Of a stretch of 64,000 nucleotides of DNA, positions 22,231-33,823 are shown one piece after another. Location of the stretch: contig NAJO01000014.1 in NCBI GenBank assembly GCA_002077065.1, positions 186,001-250,000 on the forward strand, in the 5' to 3' direction. Both the position numbers and the translations under genes were made by a program. How positions within the stretch are numbered: position 1 is the stretch's first letter; every line of letters starts with the position of its first letter. The notes under the pieces were generated by a model. It was given only the letters and a program-made list of their open reading frames with translations. It was not told the origin of the DNA and ran no database searches. The DNA is from Cryoendolithus antarcticus (Eukaryota; Ascomycota; Dothideomycetes; Cladosporiales; Cladosporiaceae).

Positions 22231-23226
22231 ATGCTGGACGCCAACTCCTCATGGCGTGCGCACGCGGCACAGAACCTCGCACTCATCATCCTGAGTGTCA
22301 TGGTTCTACCGTTCACCACCTCACTCCTCTTTCTGAGCCACACGATCAATCTCGTCTACACAGCGTGGCCTCTCAAGCTCCGCGCCTCGATTCAGTCCCC
22401 TCACACCCCGATCTTCCACCCAAAGAAGATCCTGGTCACTGGCGTTGGCATGACCAAAGGCCTTGCGCTAGCTAGACTTTTCTTCGCGGCTGGCCACGAA
22501 GTGATTGGTGCAGACTTCGAGCCCTCACTCGTACCTACAGCTTGTGGACACATGTCCAAGGCGATCAAGAGGTTCTACAAACTCACAAAGCCGGGCCCAG
22601 AGGGCGGGGCGAAGTACACAAAGAGCATACTGGACATTGTGGTGAAGGAAGACATTGATCTGTGGGTCTCGTGCTCTGGGGTGGCGAGTGCCGTAGAGGA
22701 TGGAGAGGCCAAGGAGCTGATTGAGCTGGTCACGAATTGCAAGGCGGTGCAGTTCGATGTCGCTACTACCAAGCGGCTGCACGAGAAGCACCTGTTCATG
22801 GAGTATACGATGAGCATTGGACTCCCTACCCCAGAATCACATACGATCACATCACGAGCCGCTGCGCTACAGTTGTTGATCGAAGGTGGGGCAGAGGGAA
22901 CTCCAAAGGGCAAGAAGGATATCGGCAGCACTAAATACGTTATGAAGTACGTCGGCACAGATGATGCTGTGCGCGGCGACATGACACTCCTTCCTCTGGA
23001 CACACCTGCAGCAACAAAGGCTCACATCGGCCGTCTACCCATCTCCGAAGATCGCCCATGGATCCTACAGCAGTTCATAAAAGGTCCAGAGTACTGCACG
23101 CACTCGCTTGTCGTCCGCGGTGAAGTCAAAGCCTTCGTCGCCTGCCCCTCAGCCGAGCTCCTCATGCACTACTCAGCGCTTCCCTCCGAGTCGGGTTCAC
23201 GGACAATAGCAGCGGGTCTGCCATAA
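22231..23226 (+). CDS. mysC: ATP-grasp ligase of mycosporine pathway, C-terminally truncated
   Basis: MysC-type ATP-grasp enzymes join an amino acid to 4-deoxygadusol. The first in-frame ATG is 22231 (MLDANSSWRAH), giving 331 aa with a hydrophobic segment at about residues 14-45, as I recall for fungal homologues. Present: the pre-ATP-grasp Rossmann-like half (KKILVTGVGMTKGLALARLFF, then HEVIGADFE), the central segment TPESHTI, and ATP-grasp strands KYVMKYVG, WILQQFIKGPEYCTHSLV and KAFVACPSAELLMHYSAL. The frame then ends abruptly after LPSESGSRTIAAGLP. The C-terminal part that carries the Mg/ATP-binding acidic residues (a GxxSFDF-like strand and an ECNPR-like motif in intact members) is missing. 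I searched the three forward frames to 23465 and found no continuation, so the enzyme is probably inactive unless an unseen exon exists. Follows mysA/mysB. Confidence 0.8.
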   Translation: MLDANSSWRAHAAQNLALIILSVMVLPFTTSLLFLSHTINLVYTAWPLKLRASIQSPHTPIFHPKKILVTGVGMTKGLALARLFFAAGHEVIGADFEPSLVPTACGHMSKAIKRFYKLTKPGPEGGAKYTKSILDIVVKEDIDLWVSCSGVASAVEDGEAKELIELVTNCKAVQFDVATTKRLHEKHLFMEYTMSIGLPTPESHTITSRAAALQLLIEGGAEGTPKGKKDIGSTKYVMKYVGTDDAVRGDMTLLPLDTPAATKAHIGRLPISEDRPWILQQFIKGPEYCTHSLVVRGEVKAFVACPSAELLMHYSALPSESGSRTIAAGLP

Positions 23227-23465
23227 CAATAGATTCTTCTTTTCATTGTCATCGCCGCTCACTTCTTTGTTCACTGAAGCGTTGCTGGACAATGCCCTTC
23301 ACGAGATACACTCTTTAGTCATACTGCCGAGCATTCTTTCACCCCAGTGCAAACACGCCTTGGAGGCCAGATCATTGCAGCTACCAGCAATCCAGCGCAC
23401 GACATATCGAAATAGTACCATCAAGAGCAGGCTCTTGCTGCGCTTATCTCGTCGACCTCATCACA

Positions 23466-24626
23466 ATGGTCAATCCTTCATCTTTGTACAGCGATTCCAC
23501 GCAGATGGACTCCCCCACATACGACATCGCTACTGCGAGGCGGTCCTCATTCCGCAAAAGCTTCGAGCAGCATCTCAACGATGAAATGAGCGGGCCCAGC
23601 AAGTGTGACAGTATGCACAAGGCAGCTCTGTGCTCACCGACTCTCTCCGACATTGACGATGGCCGATTCAACGAGAAGAAACACGAGAAATGCGAAACGC
23701 CGCCACGATTCTCGACTTTGTTCCCACCATCAGCACCGATACCTTTACCCGCGCCAGCCCTTTCGGCACGCGAGTTCGAGAGCCACCCAAAGCGCAAGTC
23801 TGGCATCTACTTGCCTACACCAGTCTTCTGGGCCCTGCTCGCTTTCCTGCTTCTCGAGAGCGCCATGCTGTTCGCGTACACAACGCTCGGTCTGCTGAGT
23901 CGCTTCCAGCTTACGACAATAGCGACTCCTTATCCACAACAACCAATCATCAACATCTCGCCCAATTTCCTACTCCCTGGTGGCACTCTTCCGACAGCAC
24001 TTACCACCATCGCCACATCGACCTCCACAGCTGAACCATCCACGTCTACTGCAGCACAAGCCGCATCGTCCGCCGCCGCAGCCGCCGCCGTTCTTTCCGC
24101 ACTTACCAACCTCGCTCATACCTCAACGTCATCCACCTCGTCAAAGAGAGTGACGACCATCACCGTCGACCCAACTCCAACGCCGAACATCGTTAGCAGC
24201 ACCACAATTCTCACGGTCGATCCTTCCGGCAACACTCTACCACCTGCGCCAACCGTAACGAGTACTAAAGTCATTGCTGCCAGTGATGTTGCAGCAGCGG
24301 CAAGCTCCAGCAGCACTGTAAAGGGTGATGCAACCCCGACGGGCAAAGTGGAGTCCGGTGCAACGAGTACGGCTGCTGCATCCGAGACGAAGGCAACGGT
24401 GAGTGCTTAGAGACGCGGGAGCGGTGACGGGAGGCGTAATGAAGGCTGATGGAGGCTCAACGATCAGGATACATCAGCCGCTGAGATCACAGCAAGCATC
24501 ACGGCAGCGCCGGACTTGCTCACGCCCGACACGACATCCATGATCAGCACAGAGGCGACGAGCACAAACACAGCGAAGTGCATCGGCGCAATGGGGAGGA
24601 TGGGAAATCAAAATCTATGCCCATAG
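23466..24626 (+). CDS. Ser/Thr-rich single-pass membrane protein
   Basis: No family recognised. ATG at 23466. Exon 1 runs to 24398 and exon 2 is 24468-24626. The 69-bp intron (GTGAGT...ATCAG) removes an early stop and keeps the Thr/Ala-rich composition (ETKAT-DTSAAEITASI). The product is 363 aa. Residues 1-115 are polar and possibly cytosolic. One hydrophobic helix at about 120-142 (FWALLAFLLLESAMLFAYTTL) is followed by a long Ser/Thr/Ala/Pro-rich outer region with a poly-Ala run. The topology suits a heavily O-glycosylated cell-wall or plasma-membrane protein (inference). It lies 240 bp after the truncated ATP-grasp frame; nothing in it suggests a role in mycosporine synthesis. Confidence 0.72.
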
Positions 24627-24701
24627 ACAACTGACAGAGCGCATCCACAGCGATCGCTCGCAGCATGTGTACATTATACGAAAATCCCGCAATTCACCGA
24701 T

Positions 24702-27107
24702 TCAGGCATCTATCTCCCCCGTAATAATAGCACTCTCATCTCTCCTGACAACCAGTTCCCTAAAATCCTCCGTATTCTCAATCACCAACCCCTTCTCGTT
24801 AGCCAAATGCAGCAAACAGATGAACCCAAAACTCGTGCTGATATCCGCTAGCTGCGTTTTCCCATAAACGTCTTTGAGACTGTTCATGACGTCCGTGAAT
24901 TTTAACGCGCCAGAGTCATCGACTGGTACCGTGGTGCCTGATGGAGCTTTGGCAGGCGAGGAGGTGGAGGGCAAGGAGGCGAAGGGCGTGGAGCGCCACA
25001 TCTCCTCTTTCAGCCGTCGGACATCGACCTTTTTGGCGACGCGCGCGTATTGCACGTACTCTGGTCGTGATTTCCGGCTTTGAGTTACCAACTGCGCGCC
25101 GAATGTGCCTTCTTGCGAGGGCGCGGGAAGTGTCTCAGCGGCACCGGGCTGCGCGGGCTCTTCGCTCTCAGGCGTGAAGTTCTCCCGCGCGTCGGCGAAG
25201 TCTTCGTCGTCGATATCTGCGCCTTCGGGTAAGGGCAGATTGTCATCGGCGAAGAAGTCGGCGTCGTAGGCTCCTGCTTGGGGCGCAGGGGAGTTAGACA
25301 GAGGTGCCTGAGCGGCCCAGAACGCTGGGTCGAGGTCATCTCCTGCGTTTGCACTGGCTTGGAGGGCTGGTGCGAGGCGTTTGCGGGCTCCGAGCTTGGC
25401 TTTGGGTTTGAGGAAGAGTTTGAGTAGGTCTTTCGAGTTGAAGTGCTTGTCGTCTGGAAGGAGATTTCGCGTCTTACTCCGCCATTCGCGTTTAGGGAGG
25501 GAGATCGCGGCGTTGCTTGAGGCTTTTGTGTAGAGCATTGAGGCTAGGTCTGAGGACATGGGCGCCAGGAAGTCGATTTCAAAGGGTTCCTTCTCTTTTC
25601 TTACTCGCTTCTCGCCCGCGCCGGCTGCAGTTTTCGAAGCTTCTTTCACCCTGGCAATCTTCCAGTGCTCGGGTCCTGCCCAATTCTTGTGAAGTGCTGT
25701 GTCGAAGTAGTTCAGGATATTCTCGTGCTCATTCTGACCATCGCGATGTTGTAGCGTGACGCCATATGCATTTGCGTGGGTGTCGAAGGTACCTACTTCG
25801 CCATGCTCATCATTCTCGTCTGTCGCCAGGTTATGCACTCGAGGTTGCGGATGGAGTGCGGCATCTCGAGCCCAAGCTTCGCCACCTTCACCGAAAGCTA
25901 TACTGGCATCGTCGCCGGTATCTGCAGGGAAGATGGCACCTACATCGTCGTCGTCGTTGTCGAAGGAGATGGGTCCGTTGTCCGCGTCGTCACTCGATCC
26001 GTCAGGCCGATTCAAAGTCTCTTCAGGGTGGTCTTCCCGCCAGTTTTCAGGTGCTTTGAGAAACGGGAGATCTAAAGAGCCGTCGCCAGAGCCAAGTTCA
26101 AATGCCTTCAGTGACGGACACACATCTTGCTCGTCCAGTATCGCAAGACTTGGGAAGAAGCGCGCGCCGAGACCTGCGATGTCGACGGGCCCTTCTTCAA
26201 GCGCAGGCTCAGCGTCTTTTGACTTCTCGACATCTGCATGCTCTGGATCCATGCTATCTCGTCGCGTGTCATCTGTCACCTCTGCGACATCATCGCTGCT
26301 GTCGAAGACAATCCTGCCAGTTCCATCGATCGACAGATGGTTCAGCAGTAGTCCCTTCGCTCCGCCCTCGTCGAAGTCTGCGGACGCTTTCTTGAACAGG
26401 GGATCTACCGCGAATTCCAGCTCCATCTTCTTCAATCTCAGTTGCTCAAACGAGTCCACCAGCGTTTTCTCCGCCGATCGAGCCGCCCGCTTCTTTCCCT
26501 TCTTCTTCGTCCCTTCTTCGTCCTCATCGCCGTCCTCTCCATCCTCCGCACCCTCTTCAGCATCTCCGCCTTTTCTCTTCTTGTTCCCACTGTCTGCCAA
26601 GCCGCTCAACAGCTTTCCCGTCTCCGTAGCCACGCTGTCTACTCGACTCGTATAGATCTTCACGCACCCGTCCAACGTACAGCTCGCCTTCTGAAAGTTC
26701 ACTCCGTCACCCTCCCGCAGCAGACTCATATCGTGGAAATAGTCTATAAGCGCAAAGTTCCAGCTGTTACTTGCATTGATCTTATTGTCTGTCGCCATCT
26801 TCATCCACTCCTCGAAGTTTGCGAGTATGGGCACGCGTTTCATCGGTGTCACCGCGTCGCCTCTGACCCCATAGCCAGAATCGTCCTGTGATGGCGTGAG
26901 AGGCCCATCACCGCCGAGAGATCTTCGTTTCCGCGCTGGCGACGCAGCAGCTTTGAGCTGGTCCATTTGCTTGTGCTGTAGTATCTGGCGCGACTGTAGG
27001 CGCGCGGCCTTTTCTTGTCGATCATCATTCAGCGGGATCGAGGTGGTCTTTGTGGGCGAGGCGAAGGCGGTGGAGGAGGTTGCGGCGGAGGCTCGAACGC
27101 GTGGCAT
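24702..27107 (-). CDS. BRN1: Condensin complex subunit BRN1/CAP-H (Barren)
   Basis: Kleisin subunit of condensin that links the SMC2/SMC4 heads and is needed for mitotic chromosome condensation. The first ATG in the frame is at 27107 (MPRVRASAAT), giving 801 aa. The frame is open upstream to 27197 but without ATG. Visible blocks: the N-terminal kleisin region FEEWMKMATDNKINASNSWNFALIDYFHDMSLLRE, and TLDGCVKIYTSRVDSVATETGKLLSGL. A long acidic linker contains FFPSLAILDEQDVCPSLKAFELG. A central block EHWKIARVKEA is followed by a stretch ending FEIDFLAPM, and the C-terminal winged helix includes FTDVMNSLKDVYGKTQLADISTSFGFICLLHLANEKGL. Length and order fit the family. It diverges from the exchanger gene, with start codons 368 bp apart, and converges on the Ser/Thr-rich gene. 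Confidence 0.95.
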   Translation of the reverse strand: MPRVRASAATSSTAFASPTKTTSIPLNDDRQEKAARLQSRQILQHKQMDQLKAAASPARKRRSLGGDGPLTPSQDDSGYGVRGDAVTPMKRVPILANFEEWMKMATDNKINASNSWNFALIDYFHDMSLLREGDGVNFQKASCTLDGCVKIYTSRVDSVATETGKLLSGLADSGNKKRKGGDAEEGAEDGEDGDEDEEGTKKKGKKRAARSAEKTLVDSFEQLRLKKMELEFAVDPLFKKASADFDEGGAKGLLLNHLSIDGTGRIVFDSSDDVAEVTDDTRRDSMDPEHADVEKSKDAEPALEEGPVDIAGLGARFFPSLAILDEQDVCPSLKAFELGSGDGSLDLPFLKAPENWREDHPEETLNRPDGSSDDADNGPISFDNDDDDVGAIFPADTGDDASIAFGEGGEAWARDAALHPQPRVHNLATDENDEHGEVGTFDTHANAYGVTLQHRDGQNEHENILNYFDTALHKNWAGPEHWKIARVKEASKTAAGAGEKRVRKEKEPFEIDFLAPMSSDLASMLYTKASSNAAISLPKREWRSKTRNLLPDDKHFNSKDLLKLFLKPKAKLGARKRLAPALQASANAGDDLDPAFWAAQAPLSNSPAPQAGAYDADFFADDNLPLPEGADIDDEDFADARENFTPESEEPAQPGAAETLPAPSQEGTFGAQLVTQSRKSRPEYVQYARVAKKVDVRRLKEEMWRSTPFASLPSTSSPAKAPSGTTVPVDDSGALKFTDVMNSLKDVYGKTQLADISTSFGFICLLHLANEKGLVIENTEDFRELVVRRDESAIITGEIDA

Positions 27108-27475
27108 TTTGGCGACGGTGAGGGCAGTGATGCGCTGAGCGGCAGCGAGGTCAGTGGCGCTATTCGATGCAATGTTCTTCGGTCGTCGCTGCTCCACATT
27201 CGCGTGTCAACAAACGAGCGGGTCTTCCCGGATTAAGCTCACCATGCGACACTTCTTCCGTCATGGCTAAGCCACTGCTAATACTGCCAAGAGCGACCCT
27301 TCCTTGCTGTCACAAGTGTGGCGTTGATAGTGACCCGTCTCAGTTGTCGCATCGCCTGGCGACAGTGGTTTCGTGTACCTTTCGCCTCATTGACCGCGTT
27401 GTAGTAGCTTCATCAATACAGCCCTATGTATATACGATAACAGGCAGTCCTCCACGAGCGCGACATGCATCAGCC
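27108..27475. promoter_or_regulatory. Divergent promoter BRN1 / exchanger
   Basis: Short spacer between divergent start codons. Both frames are open into it, so either start could lie further upstream; I chose the ATG that leaves the best conserved N-terminus. TATATA occurs at about 27428-27433, before the exchanger start. Confidence 0.45.
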
Positions 27476-30400
27476 ATGCGCTCGCCGAACCCTCCCCCGC
27501 CCCATGCGCCTGGTACCCGAATGCCGACCAAGCGCAACAAGTACAGGTCGGCGCGAGCCTTTTATCTCTTTGTTCTGATCGGGTTTCTACTCGCGCTTGC
27601 TGCCTGGAATACCAATGCCGCCGCCACTGCTGCTACGAGGACTGCAAGCGACACCTCCCCCGCCCATCTCTTCCGCCGAGATGGCTTCTCTGCTGCCCTC
27701 AACGACGACGAGGAGTGCCGGCTGGTCCATCGCTCTCCAGACCAGTGCGCCTTCATTAAGGAGCACTGTCCGGACGATGAGGCAGGCTTCACTGTCTACC
27801 TCAATCTGTACTATTGCCGACTGCATAATGCGAAGCCCGTGGCCTTCATGATCCTGATATCATGGCTTGGCCTGCTTTTCTCCACCATTGGGATAGCTGC
27901 CAGCGACTTCTTCTGCATAAACTTGAGCACAATCGCAAACTTGCTGGGCATGAGCGAGAGCATGGCAGGCGTGACGTTGCTAGCATTCGGGAACGGGAGT
28001 CCAGATGTGTTCTCGACTTTCAGCGCAATGAGTACGAACAGCGGTAGCTTGGCTGTGGGAGAGCTCATGGGCGCCGCTGGATTCATTACCGCAGTGGTGG
28101 CGGGCAGCATGGCGTTGATCAAGCCATTCCATGTTGCGCGGAAGAGTTTCGTGAGAGATGTTGGGTTCTTCATTGTGGCTGCAGCGTTCAGTCTGGTATT
28201 CTTGTGGGACGGAAGATTGCATCTTTGGGAGTGCATTACGATGGTGGGGTACTACTGCTTCTACGTTGCCTTCGTTGTGGCTTGGCATTGGTGGATCGGA
28301 AGGAGAAGAAAGCGAAGGGAGACCATGGCGGCGGCGAGGGGCCACTTTGTGACGCCCGGAGATGGGCTGGAGGAAGATGAGCAGTACCATGATGAGCCCG
28401 GCGAGACTACAGCAAGGCCAACACTGTCAAGAGGTGCATCTCGTGACGACTTCGCAGCATTGGAGCGTGGGGGAGGCACTCCGAATGTAGATGACCTTGA
28501 CGAAGACGAGGAGGAAGAGGCCCGAGATCGCTGGATGAGCGAGCTCAACAGTAACATGCGACTTGCAAGACCGCGTGTCCATTCACGGCGAAACACGATC
28601 ACGCCTGTCCGACCGTCTCTCGTGGGCGCATTGGAGTTCCAGGCAGTCCTGAACTCGCTACAGAAGTCACGAAATCACCAGACCATCCCGCTCAACTCGC
28701 GGAGGTACTCGGACGATCCCAACTTCACTACTGCTCAGCAACAGGACTATATGTCAACCGAGGATGATCCAGCTAATCGACCACCGTACCAAATACCCGA
28801 AGACCTTAGTCCTCATGCAACTGTCGTGCCTGCAAGACCGAACCTGAGTGTACCGTTGTCTGCGCCTGCTGGTCGAAGTCGTGCCGTCTCTGCGAACGAC
28901 GCGTCAAGTCTGAGGATCGACAGTGACCTGCACAACCGGAATCAAGACGTTGAGCGTACTGGTGATCTGATCGACTTCTCCGAAGACGGCAGTAGAGGCA
29001 GACCTGGATCGGCGCATCTGGATGTGCCTCAACAGCGCCAGCAACCACTCCCTGAGACTCCAACATTCGAGATATCATCTCCACCCATAGAACAGGCCGA
29101 GGAGTTCCATATGCCAATGGTCACGCCCGATCTACAGGGCCGACAGTCGCCTGATCATCTTGCTGCGTTTAATGCCGACGGTACTTTACCGAACAGGCTG
29201 CGTTCGAGGAGCTCAACGCTGCATTCACACGACTCGCCACACGACTCACCGCGCACGGTGCCGCATGCACGTCAACTGCCTAGGATCGTGATACCGAGGG
29301 ACCGTCGATCTAGAGACTCAACGCCAAGTTCGACACCATTCCCGGCATACAAAGATCCCCTCTCAACAGCCTCGAGCAGGGCACCTAGTCTATACCTACC
29401 ACCACCGATAGCATCGCCGGAGTCAGTGCCCCCCTCGCAGCCGGTTGAGCAGGCTTTGGAATCGCGTCCGCTCACTTGGTGGCCATACAAGCTGCTGCCT
29501 CCGCCCGGTGCACTCATCTCTACGCTGTTCCCAACGATATATCATTGGCAAGACAAGAGTATCTGGGAGAAGATGATTGGCATCGTGGCGGCGCCCAGCG
29601 TCTTCCTGCTGACGATTACCCTGCCCGTCGTGGAAAGCGACAAAGGGGAAGAGGAGAGCTTACCACCTGCTCAACATGCGAGCTACGACTCAGCTCGCCG
29701 CAGTATCGGCAATATCCTCGATGGAAGTATGGACACCTACAAGCGATCGCTGAGCCCTGACCCGGTCACACCAGGCTCACATATCCACCATAGCTTTGCG
29801 AATGGCGGGCCCACAGGTATGGGCAACTCGGCCGCCCTTGCCGCAGCGACAGAAGCCCAATATCGGCACAATTACGGCTCCATGCCTAACGACCTCCCCT
29901 CTGTCGTAGTCGAGCAGCCGCACATAATCTCCTCTCCTGCCATACTTCCCAGCGACGGCAGTCTACCTAACGCCACAAATTCTGAGCCATGGCCGCGCTG
30001 GCTCGCCATCCTACATCTTTACACCGCACCCGTCGCCTGTATCCTCTCAGTTTACCTCCAACAACCTGACAGCACCGCACCCACCTGGCTCCTTATCCCT
30101 CTTGCTGGCTCCCTCGGCTCCTCAACTCTCCTACTCCTGCCCTTCCTATGGACCACAACTTCGCAATCACGCCCGGGCGGTATCCACCGTGCCCTCTTCT
30201 CCGCAGCCGGCTTCATAGTAAGCATAGCATGGATTTCCTCGATCGCAGATCAAGTCGTCGGCGCTCTCAAGGCCCTAGCCGTAATCTGCAACATGAGCCA
30301 CGCCATCATGGGTCTCACCATCTTCGCCGTCGGCAACAGCCTCGGAGATCTCGTAGCAGACGTCACCGTCGCACGTCTCGGCTACCCAGTCATGGCTCTC

Positions 30401-30739
30401 AGCGCCTGCTTCGGCGGACCTATGCTGAATATTCTGCTCGGCATCGGCTTGTCAGGGACTTATATCCAGCTTTCTGGCGCGCAGAGGCGACAGCACAAGC
30501 ATCCTGGGAGTGGGTTGAAGTTCAAGGCTTACCACATTGACGTTGGGAGGACGCTGATTGTCAGTGGGGTCACGCTTGTGATCACGCTGGTGGGTCTGCT
30601 GATCTTCGTGCCCGTCAGTGGATGGGTGTTGAGTAGGCGCATTGGATGGGCGCTCATCGCTGTATGGACTATCAGCACGATTGGGAACGTGGCATTGGAG
30701 TTGAGTGGTTGGGGAACGGGCGTGGGTAGCGAGGGCTAG
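27476..30739 (+). CDS. Sodium/calcium exchanger family protein (CaCA superfamily)
   Basis: Cation/calcium exchanger of the NCX/CCX type (relatives: mammalian NCLX, yeast YDL206W), expected in an internal membrane such as vacuole, ER or mitochondria. The ATG at 27476 gives 1,087 aa. A first hydrophobic segment (about 22-40) could be a signal anchor. Alpha-1 repeat: SWLGLLFSTIGIAASDFFCINL through MAGVTLLAFGNGSPDVFS, with the ion-binding GNGSPD. Alpha-2 repeat near residues 930-1000: MGLTIFAVGNSLGDLVAD, leading to FGGPMLNILLGIGLSG. About 500 residues of Ser/Pro-rich cytosolic loop separate the two transmembrane halves, much longer than in animal proteins. The frame also contains an upstream ATG at 27167, but that stretch overlaps BRN1 codons and is not protein-like. 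No intron was seen. Confidence 0.9.
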   Translation: MRSPNPPPPHAPGTRMPTKRNKYRSARAFYLFVLIGFLLALAAWNTNAAATAATRTASDTSPAHLFRRDGFSAALNDDEECRLVHRSPDQCAFIKEHCPDDEAGFTVYLNLYYCRLHNAKPVAFMILISWLGLLFSTIGIAASDFFCINLSTIANLLGMSESMAGVTLLAFGNGSPDVFSTFSAMSTNSGSLAVGELMGAAGFITAVVAGSMALIKPFHVARKSFVRDVGFFIVAAAFSLVFLWDGRLHLWECITMVGYYCFYVAFVVAWHWWIGRRRKRRETMAAARGHFVTPGDGLEEDEQYHDEPGETTARPTLSRGASRDDFAALERGGGTPNVDDLDEDEEEEARDRWMSELNSNMRLARPRVHSRRNTITPVRPSLVGALEFQAVLNSLQKSRNHQTIPLNSRRYSDDPNFTTAQQQDYMSTEDDPANRPPYQIPEDLSPHATVVPARPNLSVPLSAPAGRSRAVSANDASSLRIDSDLHNRNQDVERTGDLIDFSEDGSRGRPGSAHLDVPQQRQQPLPETPTFEISSPPIEQAEEFHMPMVTPDLQGRQSPDHLAAFNADGTLPNRLRSRSSTLHSHDSPHDSPRTVPHARQLPRIVIPRDRRSRDSTPSSTPFPAYKDPLSTASSRAPSLYLPPPIASPESVPPSQPVEQALESRPLTWWPYKLLPPPGALISTLFPTIYHWQDKSIWEKMIGIVAAPSVFLLTITLPVVESDKGEEESLPPAQHASYDSARRSIGNILDGSMDTYKRSLSPDPVTPGSHIHHSFANGGPTGMGNSAALAAATEAQYRHNYGSMPNDLPSVVVEQPHIISSPAILPSDGSLPNATNSEPWPRWLAILHLYTAPVACILSVYLQQPDSTAPTWLLIPLAGSLGSSTLLLLPFLWTTTSQSRPGGIHRALFSAAGFIVSIAWISSIADQVVGALKALAVICNMSHAIMGLTIFAVGNSLGDLVADVTVARLGYPVMALSACFGGPMLNILLGIGLSGTYIQLSGAQRRQHKHPGSGLKFKAYHIDVGRTLIVSGVTLVITLVGLLIFVPVSGWVLSRRIGWALIAVWTISTIGNVALELSGWGTGVGSEG

Positions 30740-30996
30740 ACGATCAGCCTGTGGTGAGTCGGGATTGATGTTTTGAGTGCATGGCGTGGGAGGGCCTGGG
30801 ATGATACCATATTGCGCGTTCTAGCTCTGTCTTCCTGAGTAGCCTGGAGCATGTACGAGTGCATAGCCGGAGCGATCGAACATTGCATATACTTGGGACC
30901 ACTTCCATGTTAAGTTGCGACGTGATGACACAGAGTACATTCAACGCCGTCTATCGATGAGAATAGCCACAACTAGTAGCAGCTGACCACAACGCC

Positions 30997-32385
<1,389 letters not shown>

Positions 32386-32742
32386 GATATAAGTGTATTT
32401 GTAGAAGCCAGAACTGTGATCAGGCAAGAGGTAGACATCCAATGCTTGTACTCATACCTTACTCATAGCAAAAGTTTGTCTGCAAGATGGCGCTAGCGGG
32501 GCGGGACGACGGGTACCTTGCAGAGGAAGTGAACCCTGGCATGTGCATTGATGTCTAGTTCGCAGTATCTGAATCAGCTCGGAACACTGCTTCGGACTCA
32601 AATATATGCACCGAGAGGCTATCGCGCTGGGTCCGTCAATCTAACAGACTTTTCCTCTACCGCTGAGATGACGTCCTAATCGCTATGCAAGCTCCCAAGC
32701 TCTATCTATACCCAAGTCTGTACACCTTCCTCGGCCCATCCT
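32386..32742. other. Intergenic, no gene seen
   Basis: Spacer between the LYS1 start and the 3' end of the carrier gene on the same strand. It should hold the LYS1 promoter. A Gcn4-like TGACTC site was not found. Confidence 0.4.
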
Positions 32743-33823
32743 TCAACCCAACATCTTCGTCATAGCATTATGCGCCAACTCCACTCCCAGAAACGTCGCA
32801 GCGTTAGCCGGCACAGCCCTCGCCATAGCCGGACCCATCCCCGGGAAAAAAGCCTTCAGTCCCCCATTCCGATACAACATCCTGACCGTGCCGCCGATCG
32901 TCGGATTCCCCTCAGCGCTCTGCAGCCGACTCTTCACAGTATCCACAGGGAACACTGGAATCCACATTGCTACGCCTGCAGCGCCTCCAGCGGCCATGAC
33001 GGCAGGGAGACTGAGTTTACCAGGCGTTCCGTCGGGGTTCGCTGGCGTGAGGCGCCGTTTTATGACTTCGTAGGTTGCAAAGTAGGCTGCTGACCCTGGG
33101 CCGTCGCGGGCGAGGGTCATGAGGCTGCCGCGGTAGACGGATTTGATGCCGCCTTCTTTGTAGAGTTGTTTGACGACGTCTGTGCCACCTGCGTACCGAG
33201 GCTTCTCGCCGGGTTTGAGCTCCTTCTGCCCTTGTATCTGTAATAGCACTTTCACGCGCTCGAACGGCGCTGTGATGAGGGTCTGAGGTATTGCGCTGAA
33301 GAAGCCGGCAGTCGAGATTTGTGCCACCGACAGTTGGCCGTTGACCACTGTGCTGTTGCTCTCCACCAACTGCTTGCCCACTCCGTAACCCCAGAATGAT
33401 ACAGCAACTGTACCATAATGTCAGCTCCATGCCCATGTTTCCCTCACCCTTTACTCTCCTTATTCCCCTCAGTCAAGCACAGAGAGACTCACACATCGGC
33501 GTCACCCCCACCAACGGCGCGCTCACCCCCGCATACAGCCCCTTCACCATCCCCTCCCTAGTAACAGTCCGTCTCACAACATCCATAGCCCCCGTATACA
33601 CCCCCTTCTCCGCAGTCTGTAACCGCACCTTCACCAAATCAAAAGGATGGCCCACTAGCACAGCAAAAATCCCACCAACGCCGCCTGCCGCGAAATCGCG
33701 AAGCGAAGAGAGCGATTTCTTCGTGGCGACGGCGACTTCTTCTTTGACTTCGCTCGGCGAGGGGAGGGAGGGGAGGTTGTCGGCGATTACAGGGGGGAGG
33801 GAGGGGGAGGAGGAGGAGGACAT
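32743..33823 (-). CDS. CRC1: Mitochondrial carnitine/acylcarnitine carrier
   Basis: Inner-membrane solute carrier that exchanges acylcarnitine for carnitine, known as AcuH in Aspergillus and Crc1 in yeast. Exon 1 is 33493-33823 and exon 2 is 32743-33407. The 85-bp intron (GTGAGT...TACAG) gives TPM-FAVSFWGYGVGKQL, typical of this subfamily. The product is 331 aa. Three mitochondrial-carrier repeats are visible: GHPFDLVKVRLQT, APFERVKVLLQIQG and FPVDTVKSRLQS, each with the PxD/ExxK/R core. Repeat-linking segments such as GSLMTLARDGPGSAAYFATYE also match acylcarnitine carriers. The N-terminus is a Ser/Pro-rich leader. The ATG at 33823 is preceded by long polypurine (GGA) runs in the 5' leader on the opposite strand. 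Confidence 0.9.

Noticed and set aside
25756..26655. 299-codon forward ORF inside BRN1
   Set aside because: Ser/Pro-rich shadow of the acidic condensin linker on the other strand.
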